From contig CAYQME010000072.1 in NCBI GenBank assembly GCA_964418645.1, positions 1 through 10,890 of the forward strand: DNA of 10,890 nt, read 5' to 3'. Both the position numbers and the translations under genes were made by a program. The notes under the pieces were generated by a model, which searched no databases, had not been told where the DNA came from, and saw nothing but the letters and a program-made list of their open reading frames with translations. Positions 1-5,440 of the stretch are shown here, piece by piece. Origin of the DNA: JAADHG01 sp964418645. Lineage in GTDB: Bacteria; Bacteroidota; Bacteroidia; Flavobacteriales; Flavobacteriaceae. Within the stretch, counting starts at the first letter, position 1. Each line of letters starts with the position of its first letter.

Positions 1-75
1 GTTTCATCTAAGGGTTAAATACAGCATTATAAAGCAAAACGATACGTCATTTAAGCAAGAAGATTTTTCAGGTTT

Positions 76-252
76 TTAATCTAAAATTCCTATTTGTAAC
101 CCTCCAAATAAATCATCTGCTGAATCTAGGAAACTGGTAATCCCTTGAGACCAATCCAAAAATATTTCAGACCATGGAATGTTTTCCCAGCTTACAACTA
201 AATTAGAGCTGTTTATCCCTAAATACTTTACCCCATTTATACCTCTTATGGA
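76..252 (-). pseudogene. Start-less C-terminal coding fragment, unidentified protein
   Basis: On the minus strand a frame stays open for 58 codons between an in-frame TAA (253-255) and the stop at 76-78. It has no ATG, and the bases just upstream in this frame carry several stops. The translation looks protein-like rather than random: it is rich in W, hydrophobic and acidic residues, with segments such as VVSWENIPWSEIFLDWSQ and a tail ending GGLQIGILD. I do not recognise the family. The most likely reading is the remnant 3' end of a decayed or truncated gene, since no promoter or usable start is visible. A chance open frame in AT-rich DNA remains possible. Confidence 0.35.
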
Positions 253-255
253 TTA

Positions 256-381
256 AACTTAATAGCGCTGCTACATTTTGAAAATTGATTTTCTAAAAAA
301 TAACTTATTTAACATATACACAACGCTTTTCAATTGTAAAAATCAATACAAATACCTTCTAAAAATAAACACTCTTTACTA
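256..381. other. AT-rich non-coding stretch upstream of the rplM promoter
   Basis: I see no gene here. The stretch is AT-rich and carries a short inverted repeat (GAAAAT, 2-base spacer, ATTTTC at 280-293) with no T-run on its plus-strand side that would make it a convincing terminator. Together with the fragment at 76-252 it forms the gene-poor left edge of the window. Confidence 0.5.
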
Positions 382-413
382 TTTGTTAATCAAATATATA
401 ATTGTAAATTTGC
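382..413 (+). promoter_or_regulatory. Bacteroidota-type promoter of the rplM operon
   Basis: A TTTG at 382-385 stands 19 bases before TAAATTTGC at 405-413. This matches the TTTG / TAnnTTTG pattern with 19-21 base spacing known for the primary sigma factor of Bacteroidota. Transcription would begin near 418-421, giving an rplM 5' leader of about 40 bases. It is the best-formed promoter in the window, as expected for a ribosomal protein operon. Confidence 0.75.
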
Positions 414-439
414 AAACTCTTTTTGAAAGAGGAATGTTT
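414..439 (+). promoter_or_regulatory. Hairpin at the 5' end of the rplM mRNA, possible L13 leader
   Basis: CTCTTT (417-422), a 3-base loop, and AAAGAG (426-431) form a 6-bp stem immediately after the promoter. The flanking AAAC (414-417) and GTTT (436-439) are also complementary and compete for the base at 417. The hairpin would sit at or very near the transcript's 5' end, about 29 bases before the GTG start. Ribosomal protein L13 operons are autoregulated in several phyla, so a regulatory leader is a reasonable inference. The stem is short and could be fortuitous. Confidence 0.35.
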
Positions 440-459
440 AATTAGAAAAATAATTTAGT

Positions 460-915
460 GTGGATACATTAAGCTACAAAACGATTTCAGCAAACAAAGC
501 TACTGTAAATAAGGAGTGGGTTTTGGTTGATGCTGAAGGACAAACTCTAGGTCGTTTGGCTTCTAAAGTTGCAATACTTTTAAGAGGTAAACATAAACCT
601 AGCTTCACACCACACGTTGATTGCGGCGATAACGTTATTGTTATCAATGCCGAAAAAATCAACTTATCGGGTAACAAATGGACAGACAAAACGTATGTAC
701 GTCACACAGGTTATCCAGGTGGTCAAAGAACTTTAACTGCTACCGAATTGTTTGGAAAAAGTCCGGCACGATTAGTAGAAAAGTCAATCAAAGGAATGTT
801 ACCTAAAAACAAACTAGGTGCAGCATTATTCCGTAATTTAAATGTTGTTGTAGGTGCTGAGCATTCTCACGAAGCTCAAAAACCTAAGGCAATTAACTTA
901 AACGAAGTTAACTAA
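460..915 (+). CDS. rplM: 50S ribosomal protein L13 (uL13)
   Basis: Early-assembling large-subunit protein that binds 23S rRNA. The 151-residue product has the family's features: an N-terminal W-x-x-x-D-A-E-G-Q-x-L-G-R-L-A-S block (residues 20-35), the RGKHKPSFTPHVDCGD segment (42-57) and YVRHTGYPGGQR (79-90), then GMLPKNKLG (112-120). The start is GTG at 460. The reading MDTLSYKTISANKATVNKEW is the N-terminus I would expect for flavobacterial L13, and no better ATG lies nearby. There is no Shine-Dalgarno sequence; the bases before the start are A/T only. The gene is first in the operon behind a strong promoter, and its stop overlaps the rpsI start (TAATG). Confidence 0.97.
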   Translation: MDTLSYKTISANKATVNKEWVLVDAEGQTLGRLASKVAILLRGKHKPSFTPHVDCGDNVIVINAEKINLSGNKWTDKTYVRHTGYPGGQRTLTATELFGKSPARLVEKSIKGMLPKNKLGAALFRNLNVVVGAEHSHEAQKPKAINLNEVN

Positions 916-1301
916 TGGAAGTAATTCACAAAATTGGTCGTAGAAAAACTGCAGTTGCTCGTGTATATGTTTCAAAAGGAAAAGGAAACATTACCGTGAA
1001 CAAAAAAGAGGTTAACACCTATTTCCCTACAGCTACTTTACAATACAAAGTAAACCAGCCGTTAGTATTGACTAACAACGAAAAAAACTTTGACATTAAA
1101 GTTAATGTATTTGGTGGAGGTGTAACAGGTCAGGCTGAGGCGGTTCGGTTAGCTTTATCTCGTGCAATGTGCGAATTAGATGAAGAAAACAGAAGTATCT
1201 TAAAACCTGAAGGATTATTAACAAGAGACCCAAGAATGGTTGAGCGTAAAAAATTCGGACAGAAAAAAGCGCGTAAAAAATTCCAGTTCTCTAAACGTTA
1301 A
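915..1301 (+). CDS. rpsI: 30S ribosomal protein S9 (uS9)
   Basis: Small-subunit head protein whose C-terminal tail reaches the P-site tRNA. The 128-residue product starts MEVIHKIGRRKTAVARVYV (GRRKTAVARV at 8-17) and carries the GGGVTGQAEAVRLALSRA block (67-84), the RDPRMVERKKFGQKKARKK block (104-122) and the invariant terminal SKR that contacts tRNA. Length matches the family. The ATG overlaps the rplM stop codon by one base, so the pair is translationally coupled or at least co-transcribed. It is followed by the structured leader of rpsB rather than by a terminator. Confidence 0.97.
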   Translation: MEVIHKIGRRKTAVARVYVSKGKGNITVNKKEVNTYFPTATLQYKVNQPLVLTNNEKNFDIKVNVFGGGVTGQAEAVRLALSRAMCELDEENRSILKPEGLLTRDPRMVERKKFGQKKARKKFQFSKR

Positions 1302-1436
1302 TACAAAACAAAATTTAAATCAGTTATTGTTGTCCATGACGACTTCGTCAGGATTTAGTTTAGCATCTAAATGGTTAAGGCCTTAATAAAAGCCACTTAA
1401 TCATTGCTAATTCAACAGAACGTAAACTATTACAAA
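1302..1436 (+). promoter_or_regulatory. Structured rpsB leader with three consecutive hairpins
   Basis: The 135 bases between rpsI and rpsB fold into three neighbouring hairpins. First: TCC, a bulged A and TGACG (1333-1341) pair with CGTCA and GGA (1346-1353) around an ACTT loop, with a possible G-T pair at the base. Second: TTTAG (1359-1363) pairs with CTAAA (1367-1371) around a 3-base loop. Third: GGTTAA plus GGC (1373-1381) pairs with GCC plus TTAATC (1392-1402), with a 2-base bulge and a 10-base loop. None is followed by a T-run, so these are not intrinsic terminators. No TAnnTTTG promoter is evident inside the gap, so the leader probably lies in a longer rplM-rpsI-rpsB transcript. S2 represses its own operon in enterobacteria through the rpsB 5' UTR; the same role here is inference. 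Confidence 0.6.
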
Positions 1437-2276
1437 ATGACAAAAGTAGAAGTAAAAGAATTACTTAACGGTGGTGTTCACTTTGGACATTTAACCAGAA
1501 AATGGGATCCAAATATGGCTCCTTACATTTATATGGAACGTAACGGTATCCATATTATTAACCTTTACAAAACAGCTGCAAAACTAGAAGAAGCCTCTCA
1601 AGCTTTAGCAAAAATTGCAGCATCTGGTAGAAAAATATTATTTGTAGCTACCAAAAAACAAGCCAAAGATATTGTTTCAGACAAAGCAGGAAACGTAAAC
1701 ATGCCTTACATCACTGAAAGATGGCCAGGTGGAATGTTAACTAACTTTGTTACTATTAGAAAAGCCGTTAAAAAAATGGCGTCTATTGATAGAATGAAGA
1801 AAGATGGTACATTTTTAACCCTTTCTAAAAAAGAACGTTTGCAAGTAGATCGTTTAAGAGCAAAATTAGAAAAGAATTTAGGTTCTATTTCTGATATGAC
1901 ACGTCTTCCAGGAGCACTATTTGTAGTAGACATTAAGCGTGAACACATCGCCATTAAAGAAGCACAGAAATTAAACATTCCAATATTTGCAATGGTTGAT
2001 ACAAATTCTGACCCAAGACAAGTGGATTATGTAATACCAGCAAATGATGATGCTTCTAAGTCTATTGATAAAATTTTATCTCATGTTACCGATGCAATTG
2101 CAGGTGGATTAGCTGAAAGAAAAGCTGAAAAAACCGCTAAAGACGAAGGTAAAGATGCGCCAACACCAAAGACTGAAGTTAAAAAAGTAGCTAAACCAAA
2201 AACTGAAGCTGTTGAAGTAAAAGAAGTGGCAAAAGCTAAAGTTGTTACTCCTGTAGCATCTCAAGAAGAAGAATAA
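1437..2276 (+). CDS. rpsB: 30S ribosomal protein S2 (uS2)
   Basis: Small-subunit body protein located at the platform-head junction, 279 residues. The core is clear: ELLNGGVHFGHLTRKWDPNM (8-27), IYMERNGIHIINLYKT (31-46), FVATKKQA (69-76), ERWPGGMLTN (94-103), the coiled segment near 128-150, DMTRLPGALFVVDIKREHIAIKEA (153-176), PIFAMVDTNSDP (182-193) and VIPANDDASKSI (199-210). I chose ATG 1437; an upstream TTG at 1404 would add 11 residues lying inside the leader hairpins and unlike any S2. After about residue 227 comes a roughly 50-residue K/E/A/V-rich tail with a repeated PKTE motif. This low-complexity extension goes beyond the conserved domain and is probably disordered. Confidence 0.96.
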   Translation: MTKVEVKELLNGGVHFGHLTRKWDPNMAPYIYMERNGIHIINLYKTAAKLEEASQALAKIAASGRKILFVATKKQAKDIVSDKAGNVNMPYITERWPGGMLTNFVTIRKAVKKMASIDRMKKDGTFLTLSKKERLQVDRLRAKLEKNLGSISDMTRLPGALFVVDIKREHIAIKEAQKLNIPIFAMVDTNSDPRQVDYVIPANDDASKSIDKILSHVTDAIAGGLAERKAEKTAKDEGKDAPTPKTEVKKVAKPKTEAVEVKEVAKAKVVTPVASQEEE

Positions 2277-2295
2277 ACAATTTTTTAATACCTAT

Positions 2296-2344
2296 AAAGT
2301 CGTTTAGTTTTTCTGACAAGAAACAATTAAACGACTTTTATTTT
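2296..2344 (+). terminator. Strong hairpin terminator between rpsB and tsf
   Basis: AAAGTCGTTTA (2296-2306) pairs perfectly with TAAACGACTTT (2328-2338), and the interior can extend through GTTT and AAAC (2307-2310 with 2321-2324). The T-rich tail TTTTATTTT runs from 2336 to 2344. By shape this is an intrinsic terminator or attenuator. It would uncouple tsf from the rpsB transcript at least in part, although no matching TAnnTTTG promoter is visible between it and tsf. Confidence 0.75.
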
Positions 2345-2367
2345 ATAATACTAAATATCATAATATT

Positions 2368-3192
2368 ATGACAAAGATATCAGCAGCCGATGTAATGAAG
2401 CTAAGAAAAGCTACAGGCGCAGGAATGATGGATTGTAAAAAAGCATTAGTAGAATCTGAAGGTGATTTTGACAAAGCCATTGAATTATTACGTAAAAAAG
2501 GACAAAAAGTTGCTGCAAATAGAGCTGATCGTGAATCAACTGAAGGTGCAGCGATTGCAAAAGTAAACGATACTCATACAGTAGGAGTTTCTATTGTATT
2601 AGGATGTGAAACAGATTTTGTAGGCAAAAATGAAAATTTTGTAAACTTAGCTAAAGAATTGGCTGAAACAGCCTTAAACTATGCTTCTAAAGAAGAATTT
2701 TTAGCTGCAGATTTTCAAGGTATGACAGTTGCCGATAAATTAATTGAGCAAACTGGTGTTATTGGTGAAAAATTAGAGATTAACGCTTTTGCTAAGCTAA
2801 AAGCTCCTTTTGTAGGGTCTTATATTCATGCCGGAAATAAAATTGCAACTTTAGTAGGGTTATCTGCTAATGTTGAAGGGGCAAGTACAGCTGCAAAAGA
2901 TGTTGCTATGCAAGCCGCTGCTATGAATCCTATTGCACTTAATGAAGATAGAGTTGATGCTTCAATTATTGAAAAAGAAATTGAAATTGCTAAAGATCAA
3001 TTAAGAGCTGAAGGAAAACCAGAAGCTATGCTTGATAATATTGCTAAAGGAAAATTAAAACGTTTCTTTAAAGACAACACATTAGTAAACCAAGCATTTA
3101 TTAAAGACAGTAAAATAAGTGTTGCCGATTACGTGAAATCCTATGGCGATATTAGTATTACTGCTTTTGAGCGTGTTGCTTTAGGGCAATAA
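2368..3192 (+). CDS. tsf: Translation elongation factor Ts
   Basis: EF-Ts is the cytoplasmic guanine-nucleotide exchange factor that releases GDP from EF-Tu. The 274-residue product opens with the UBA-like helical domain (residues 4-42, VMKLRKATGAGMMDCKKAL at 9-27). Then comes the signature CETDFVGKNENF (80-91), where Asp and Phe of TDFV (82-85) reach into EF-Tu's Mg2+/GDP site. Two alpha/beta core subdomains follow, with GSYIHAGNKIATLVGL and AMQAAAMNP as recognisable blocks. Length is close to the usual 270-295. The ATG is preceded by AT-only sequence with no Shine-Dalgarno. It lies directly after rpsB, the classical partner, but behind a hairpin terminator. Confidence 0.97.
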   Translation: MTKISAADVMKLRKATGAGMMDCKKALVESEGDFDKAIELLRKKGQKVAANRADRESTEGAAIAKVNDTHTVGVSIVLGCETDFVGKNENFVNLAKELAETALNYASKEEFLAADFQGMTVADKLIEQTGVIGEKLEINAFAKLKAPFVGSYIHAGNKIATLVGLSANVEGASTAAKDVAMQAAAMNPIALNEDRVDASIIEKEIEIAKDQLRAEGKPEAMLDNIAKGKLKRFFKDNTLVNQAFIKDSKISVADYVKSYGDISITAFERVALGQ

Positions 3193-3210
3193 TCACATTA
3201 TAAATAAACT

Positions 3211-3247
3211 AGAAAAGCTTCGATAAATTATCGAAGCTTTTCTTTTT
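3211..3247. terminator. Bidirectional terminator between tsf and the lipoprotein gene
   Basis: Two perfectly complementary 16-base arms, AGAAAAGCTTCGATAA (3211-3226) and its complement (3228-3243), surround a single central A, so the real loop is a few bases larger. On the plus strand a run of five T follows (3243-3247), terminating tsf. On the minus strand the hairpin is followed by T-rich sequence and begins 12 bases past the end of the convergent lipoprotein gene, so it probably serves both. Confidence 0.85.
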
Positions 3248-3259
3248 ATATGAGTGTTT

Positions 3260-3955
3260 CTAATTATTAATAACTCTTTCAATAGTCAAACTTGCAAGAA
3301 ATTTACCTGTTTCGTTGGGAATTGCGGATAGGGGCAAACCTGTTCTTATAGCAATAACCTTTGTTTCACTGTTATTAGCTGAAGTATATGTCTCACCAGC
3401 GTCAGTCCCAGCATCTATTGCATACAATTTAAAGCCAATATTATCAACTAATGTATTATCAGAATTGAGAATGTTAATAGAATCAACTCCTAAAAACCAA
3501 TCAGGACTAGGTGAAATTTTTGTGATAAAACTTATTAACGTTGTGTTTGGGGTCACATTTATATTATACACTTTAGTTTCTATAGGCCCAACATCTGTAG
3601 TTCCTTGAATAATAGTTGTAATGTTCGTATCTCCTCCAGATGAAAGCTCCGATATTAATGCAGAGGAATCGCCATCTTCAGCATAGAGTTTTAGCCCTGA
3701 AGACGCAAAACTCCCTTCTTTATAAACTGATGCATTAACACTGTGGGCCACCAATAAAGGTTTAATAAACATCGCATTATTTGGATAATCAATAGGATGA
3801 AATTCAGATGTAAAACTTGGTTGAAAAGTAATTCTGTATAAAGCTTGGACTAAAGGATCCCCAGTTCCAGTACCTGTTGGAGCGTCATTACTCTTTGAGC
3901 AACTAAAACATATAGCAATTGCAAAAAGCGTTAAAATTATTAAATGTTTTCTCAT
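3260..3955 (-). CDS. Spondin N-terminal-like domain lipoprotein
   Basis: A 231-residue exported lipoprotein on the strand opposite to its neighbours. Residues 1-18 form a charged start plus hydrophobic core (HLIILTLFAIAICFS), followed by C19-S-K, a typical flavobacterial lipidation site, then a flexible T/G-rich linker (22-33). The rest resembles the spondin_N fold first seen in F-spondin. The strongest matches are SPSPDWFLGVDSINIL (148-163), corresponding to the SPSPDW-hGV block, and YAIDAGTDAGETYTS (178-192), corresponding to the Y-x-x-DAGTDSG-x-x-x-S block. YRITFQ near 40 would be the first strand. In F-spondin this domain is a beta-sandwich with bound calcium. The bacterial role is unknown; surface adhesion or ligand binding is inference. 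A weak -7-like TATATTTA lies on the minus strand at 3968-3975. The gene is probably monocistronic. Confidence 0.8.
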   Translation of the reverse strand: MRKHLIILTLFAIAICFSCSKSNDAPTGTGTGDPLVQALYRITFQPSFTSEFHPIDYPNNAMFIKPLLVAHSVNASVYKEGSFASSGLKLYAEDGDSSALISELSSGGDTNITTIIQGTTDVGPIETKVYNINVTPNTTLISFITKISPSPDWFLGVDSINILNSDNTLVDNIGFKLYAIDAGTDAGETYTSANNSETKVIAIRTGLPLSAIPNETGKFLASLTIERVINN

Positions 3956-4027
3956 TTTATTTTTTTATAAATATAATCATATCTAATTTAATAAATTATA
4001 TGAATCCCCTTTTAAAAAAATGTGTAT

Positions 4028-4035
4028 TATATTTG
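4028..4035 (+). promoter_or_regulatory. -7 box of the pyrH promoter
   Basis: TATATTTG (4028-4035) fits TAnnTTTG exactly, placing the transcription start near 4041-4043, about 14 bases before the pyrH ATG. No good TTG lies 19-21 bases upstream, so only half of the promoter is convincing. The box also shows that an in-frame ATG at 4020 cannot be the pyrH start if this promoter is used. Confidence 0.5.
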
Positions 4036-4055
4036 TAGCATATCAAAAAATTAAA

Positions 4056-4763
4056 ATGAAATATAAAAGAATTCTTTTAAAATTGTCTGGAGAAGCCCTT
4101 ATGGGAAACAGACAATATGGAATTGACCCCATACGCTTAGCAGAATATGCTAAAGATATTAAACAAATTACAAGTTTAGGAGTAGAAGTTGCCATAGTTA
4201 TTGGTGGCGGCAATATTTTTAGAGGTGTTGCTGGTGCAAGTCATGGGATGGATCGTGTTCAAGGAGATCATATGGGAATGCTGGCTACTGTTATTAATGG
4301 ATTAGCTTTGCAAAGCGCTTTAGAAGACGCCGAAGTACCCACACGATTGCAAAGTGCTATTAAAATTAATGAAGTAGCAGAACCATTTATTCGTAGAAGA
4401 GCTTTGAGACATTTGGAAAAAGGACGCGTTGTGATTTTTGGTGGAGGTACGGGAAATCCATATTTTACTACTGATTCTGCCGCAGTATTAAGAGCCATAG
4501 AAATAGAAGCTGATGTTATTTTAAAAGGCACGCGTGTTGATGGTATCTATAATACTGACCCAGAAAAAGATGTAGCTGCTGTGAAGTTTGATTCTATTAG
4601 CTTCGAGGATGTATTAAAAAAAGGCTTAAAAGTTATGGATACTACTGCATTTACTTTGAGTCAAGAGAATAAACTCCCAATTATAGTCTTTGATATGAAC
4701 AAGAAAGGAAATTTACTAAAAGTAATCTCGGGAGAAAATGTAGGAACGAAAGTTAATTTGTAA
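4056..4763 (+). CDS. pyrH: Uridylate (UMP) kinase
   Basis: Phosphorylates UMP to UDP with ATP, feeding RNA, CTP and UDP-sugar synthesis. It belongs to the amino-acid kinase fold and is hexameric in bacteria. The 235-residue product has the phosphate-binding KLSGEAL (9-15), GGGNIFRG (50-57) with the following DHMGMLATVINGLALQ (71-86), the GGGTGNPYFTTDSAA nucleotide/UMP site (129-143), KGTRVDGIYNTDP (157-169) and the C-terminal DTTAFTLSQENKLPIIVFDM (195-214). I chose ATG 4056 because it gives MKYKRILLKLSGEAL, the normal N-terminus, while the in-frame ATG at 4020 lies upstream of the likely promoter box. It is followed 54 bases later by frr without a terminator, so the two are probably one transcript. 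Confidence 0.97.
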   Translation: MKYKRILLKLSGEALMGNRQYGIDPIRLAEYAKDIKQITSLGVEVAIVIGGGNIFRGVAGASHGMDRVQGDHMGMLATVINGLALQSALEDAEVPTRLQSAIKINEVAEPFIRRRALRHLEKGRVVIFGGGTGNPYFTTDSAAVLRAIEIEADVILKGTRVDGIYNTDPEKDVAAVKFDSISFEDVLKKGLKVMDTTAFTLSQENKLPIIVFDMNKKGNLLKVISGENVGTKVNL

Positions 4764-4817
4764 CCATTAACAGATTTGTTTTTAGCTTAATTACAATATT
4801 GATTAAAAATATTAAAA

Positions 4818-5375
4818 ATGAACGACGAACTCCAATTTATTTTAGATACTGCTAAAGAAGCAATGACTAATGCTTTAAAGCATTTAGAAAAACAATTTGT
4901 TAATATTAGAGCTGGAAAAGCAAGTCCTGCAATGTTAGGAAGTGTTATGGTAGACTATTATGGTTCCCAAACACCTTTGTCTCAAGTTGCAAATGTAAAC
5001 ACTCCTGATGGACGAACAATAACTGTGCAGCCTTGGGAAAAAAGTATGCTTCAAGAGATTGAAAGAGGTATTATGATTGCCAATCTTGGGTTCAATCCTA
5101 TGAATAATGGTGAAAGTATTATTATTAATGTCCCACCACTTACAGAAGAAAGACGCCATGAATTAGCAAAACAAGCAAAAGCTGAAGCCGAAGAAGCAAA
5201 AATTGGTATACGAAATGCTCGAAAAGATGCTAATAACGACATTAAAAAAATGGCTGATGTTTCTGAAGATGTAAAGGCAAATGCTGAAATGGATGTTCAA
5301 GACATTACAAACACTCATGTTACTAAAGTTGATGAATTATTTCATAACAAAGAAAAAGAAATTATGACAGTTTAA
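4818..5375 (+). CDS. frr: Ribosome recycling factor
   Basis: After termination, RRF works with EF-G to split the 70S ribosome. At 185 residues it equals the E. coli protein in length. The triple-helix domain I comes from residues 1-30 and 107-185, with NIRAGKASPAML at 29-40 and the conserved IRNARKDANNDIKK at 131-144, whose Arg132 corresponds to the essential arginine that contacts 23S rRNA. The beta-rich domain II lies between, with YYGSQTPLSQVANV (47-60), RTITVQPWEKSML (66-78) and NVPPLTEERR (104-113). The start is ATG in A-rich sequence without Shine-Dalgarno. It follows pyrH, the conserved gene order. No strong terminator is visible behind it, only a 4-bp weak hairpin near 5384-5398. Confidence 0.97.
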   Translation: MNDELQFILDTAKEAMTNALKHLEKQFVNIRAGKASPAMLGSVMVDYYGSQTPLSQVANVNTPDGRTITVQPWEKSMLQEIERGIMIANLGFNPMNNGESIIINVPPLTEERRHELAKQAKAEAEEAKIGIRNARKDANNDIKKMADVSEDVKANAEMDVQDITNTHVTKVDELFHNKEKEIMTV

Positions 5376-5440
5376 TAAAATGTAGCACTAAAATTGCTTT
5401 TATTATGTTATATATTCAAATTATATTTTAGCTCCCTTTA

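Noticed and set aside
1..7. Possible minus-strand gene start (ATG AAA) at the left edge
   Set aside because: Only seven bases are available and no promoter box of the TAnnTTTG type precedes it, so nothing can be supported.
280..293. Short inverted repeat GAAAAT/ATTTTC as a regulatory site
   Set aside because: A 2-base spacer and AT-only arms in AT-rich DNA are expected by chance, and it is about 90 bases upstream of the rplM promoter.
1375..1386. 12-base perfect palindrome TTAAGGCCTTAA as an operator site
   Set aside because: The left half pairs better in the longer hairpin 1373-1402 of the transcript, and no promoter lies nearby for an operator to control.
1404..1436. Upstream extension of rpsB from a TTG at 1404
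   Set aside because: The 11 extra residues are unlike S2, overlap the base of the structured leader, and the ATG at 1437 gives the expected MTKVEVKELL start.
3315..3608. 97-codon plus-strand open frame inside the lipoprotein gene
   Set aside because: It lies antisense to a convincing lipoprotein with signal peptide and recognisable domain; no promoter or homology suggests it is real.
4020..4055. Upstream extension of pyrH from the ATG at 4020
   Set aside because: It contains the likely -7 promoter box (4028-4035), adds 12 residues not seen in UMP kinases, and 4056 gives the normal N-terminus.
4935..5242. Two overlapping minus-strand open frames inside frr
   Set aside because: They are shadows of the conserved ribosome recycling factor, with unlikely cysteine- and serine-rich composition.
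5384..5398. Hairpin AGCA / TGCT after frr as a terminator
   Set aside because: Only 4 bp, with a short interrupted T-rich tail; too weak to call, so read-through into the barrel gene is as likely.
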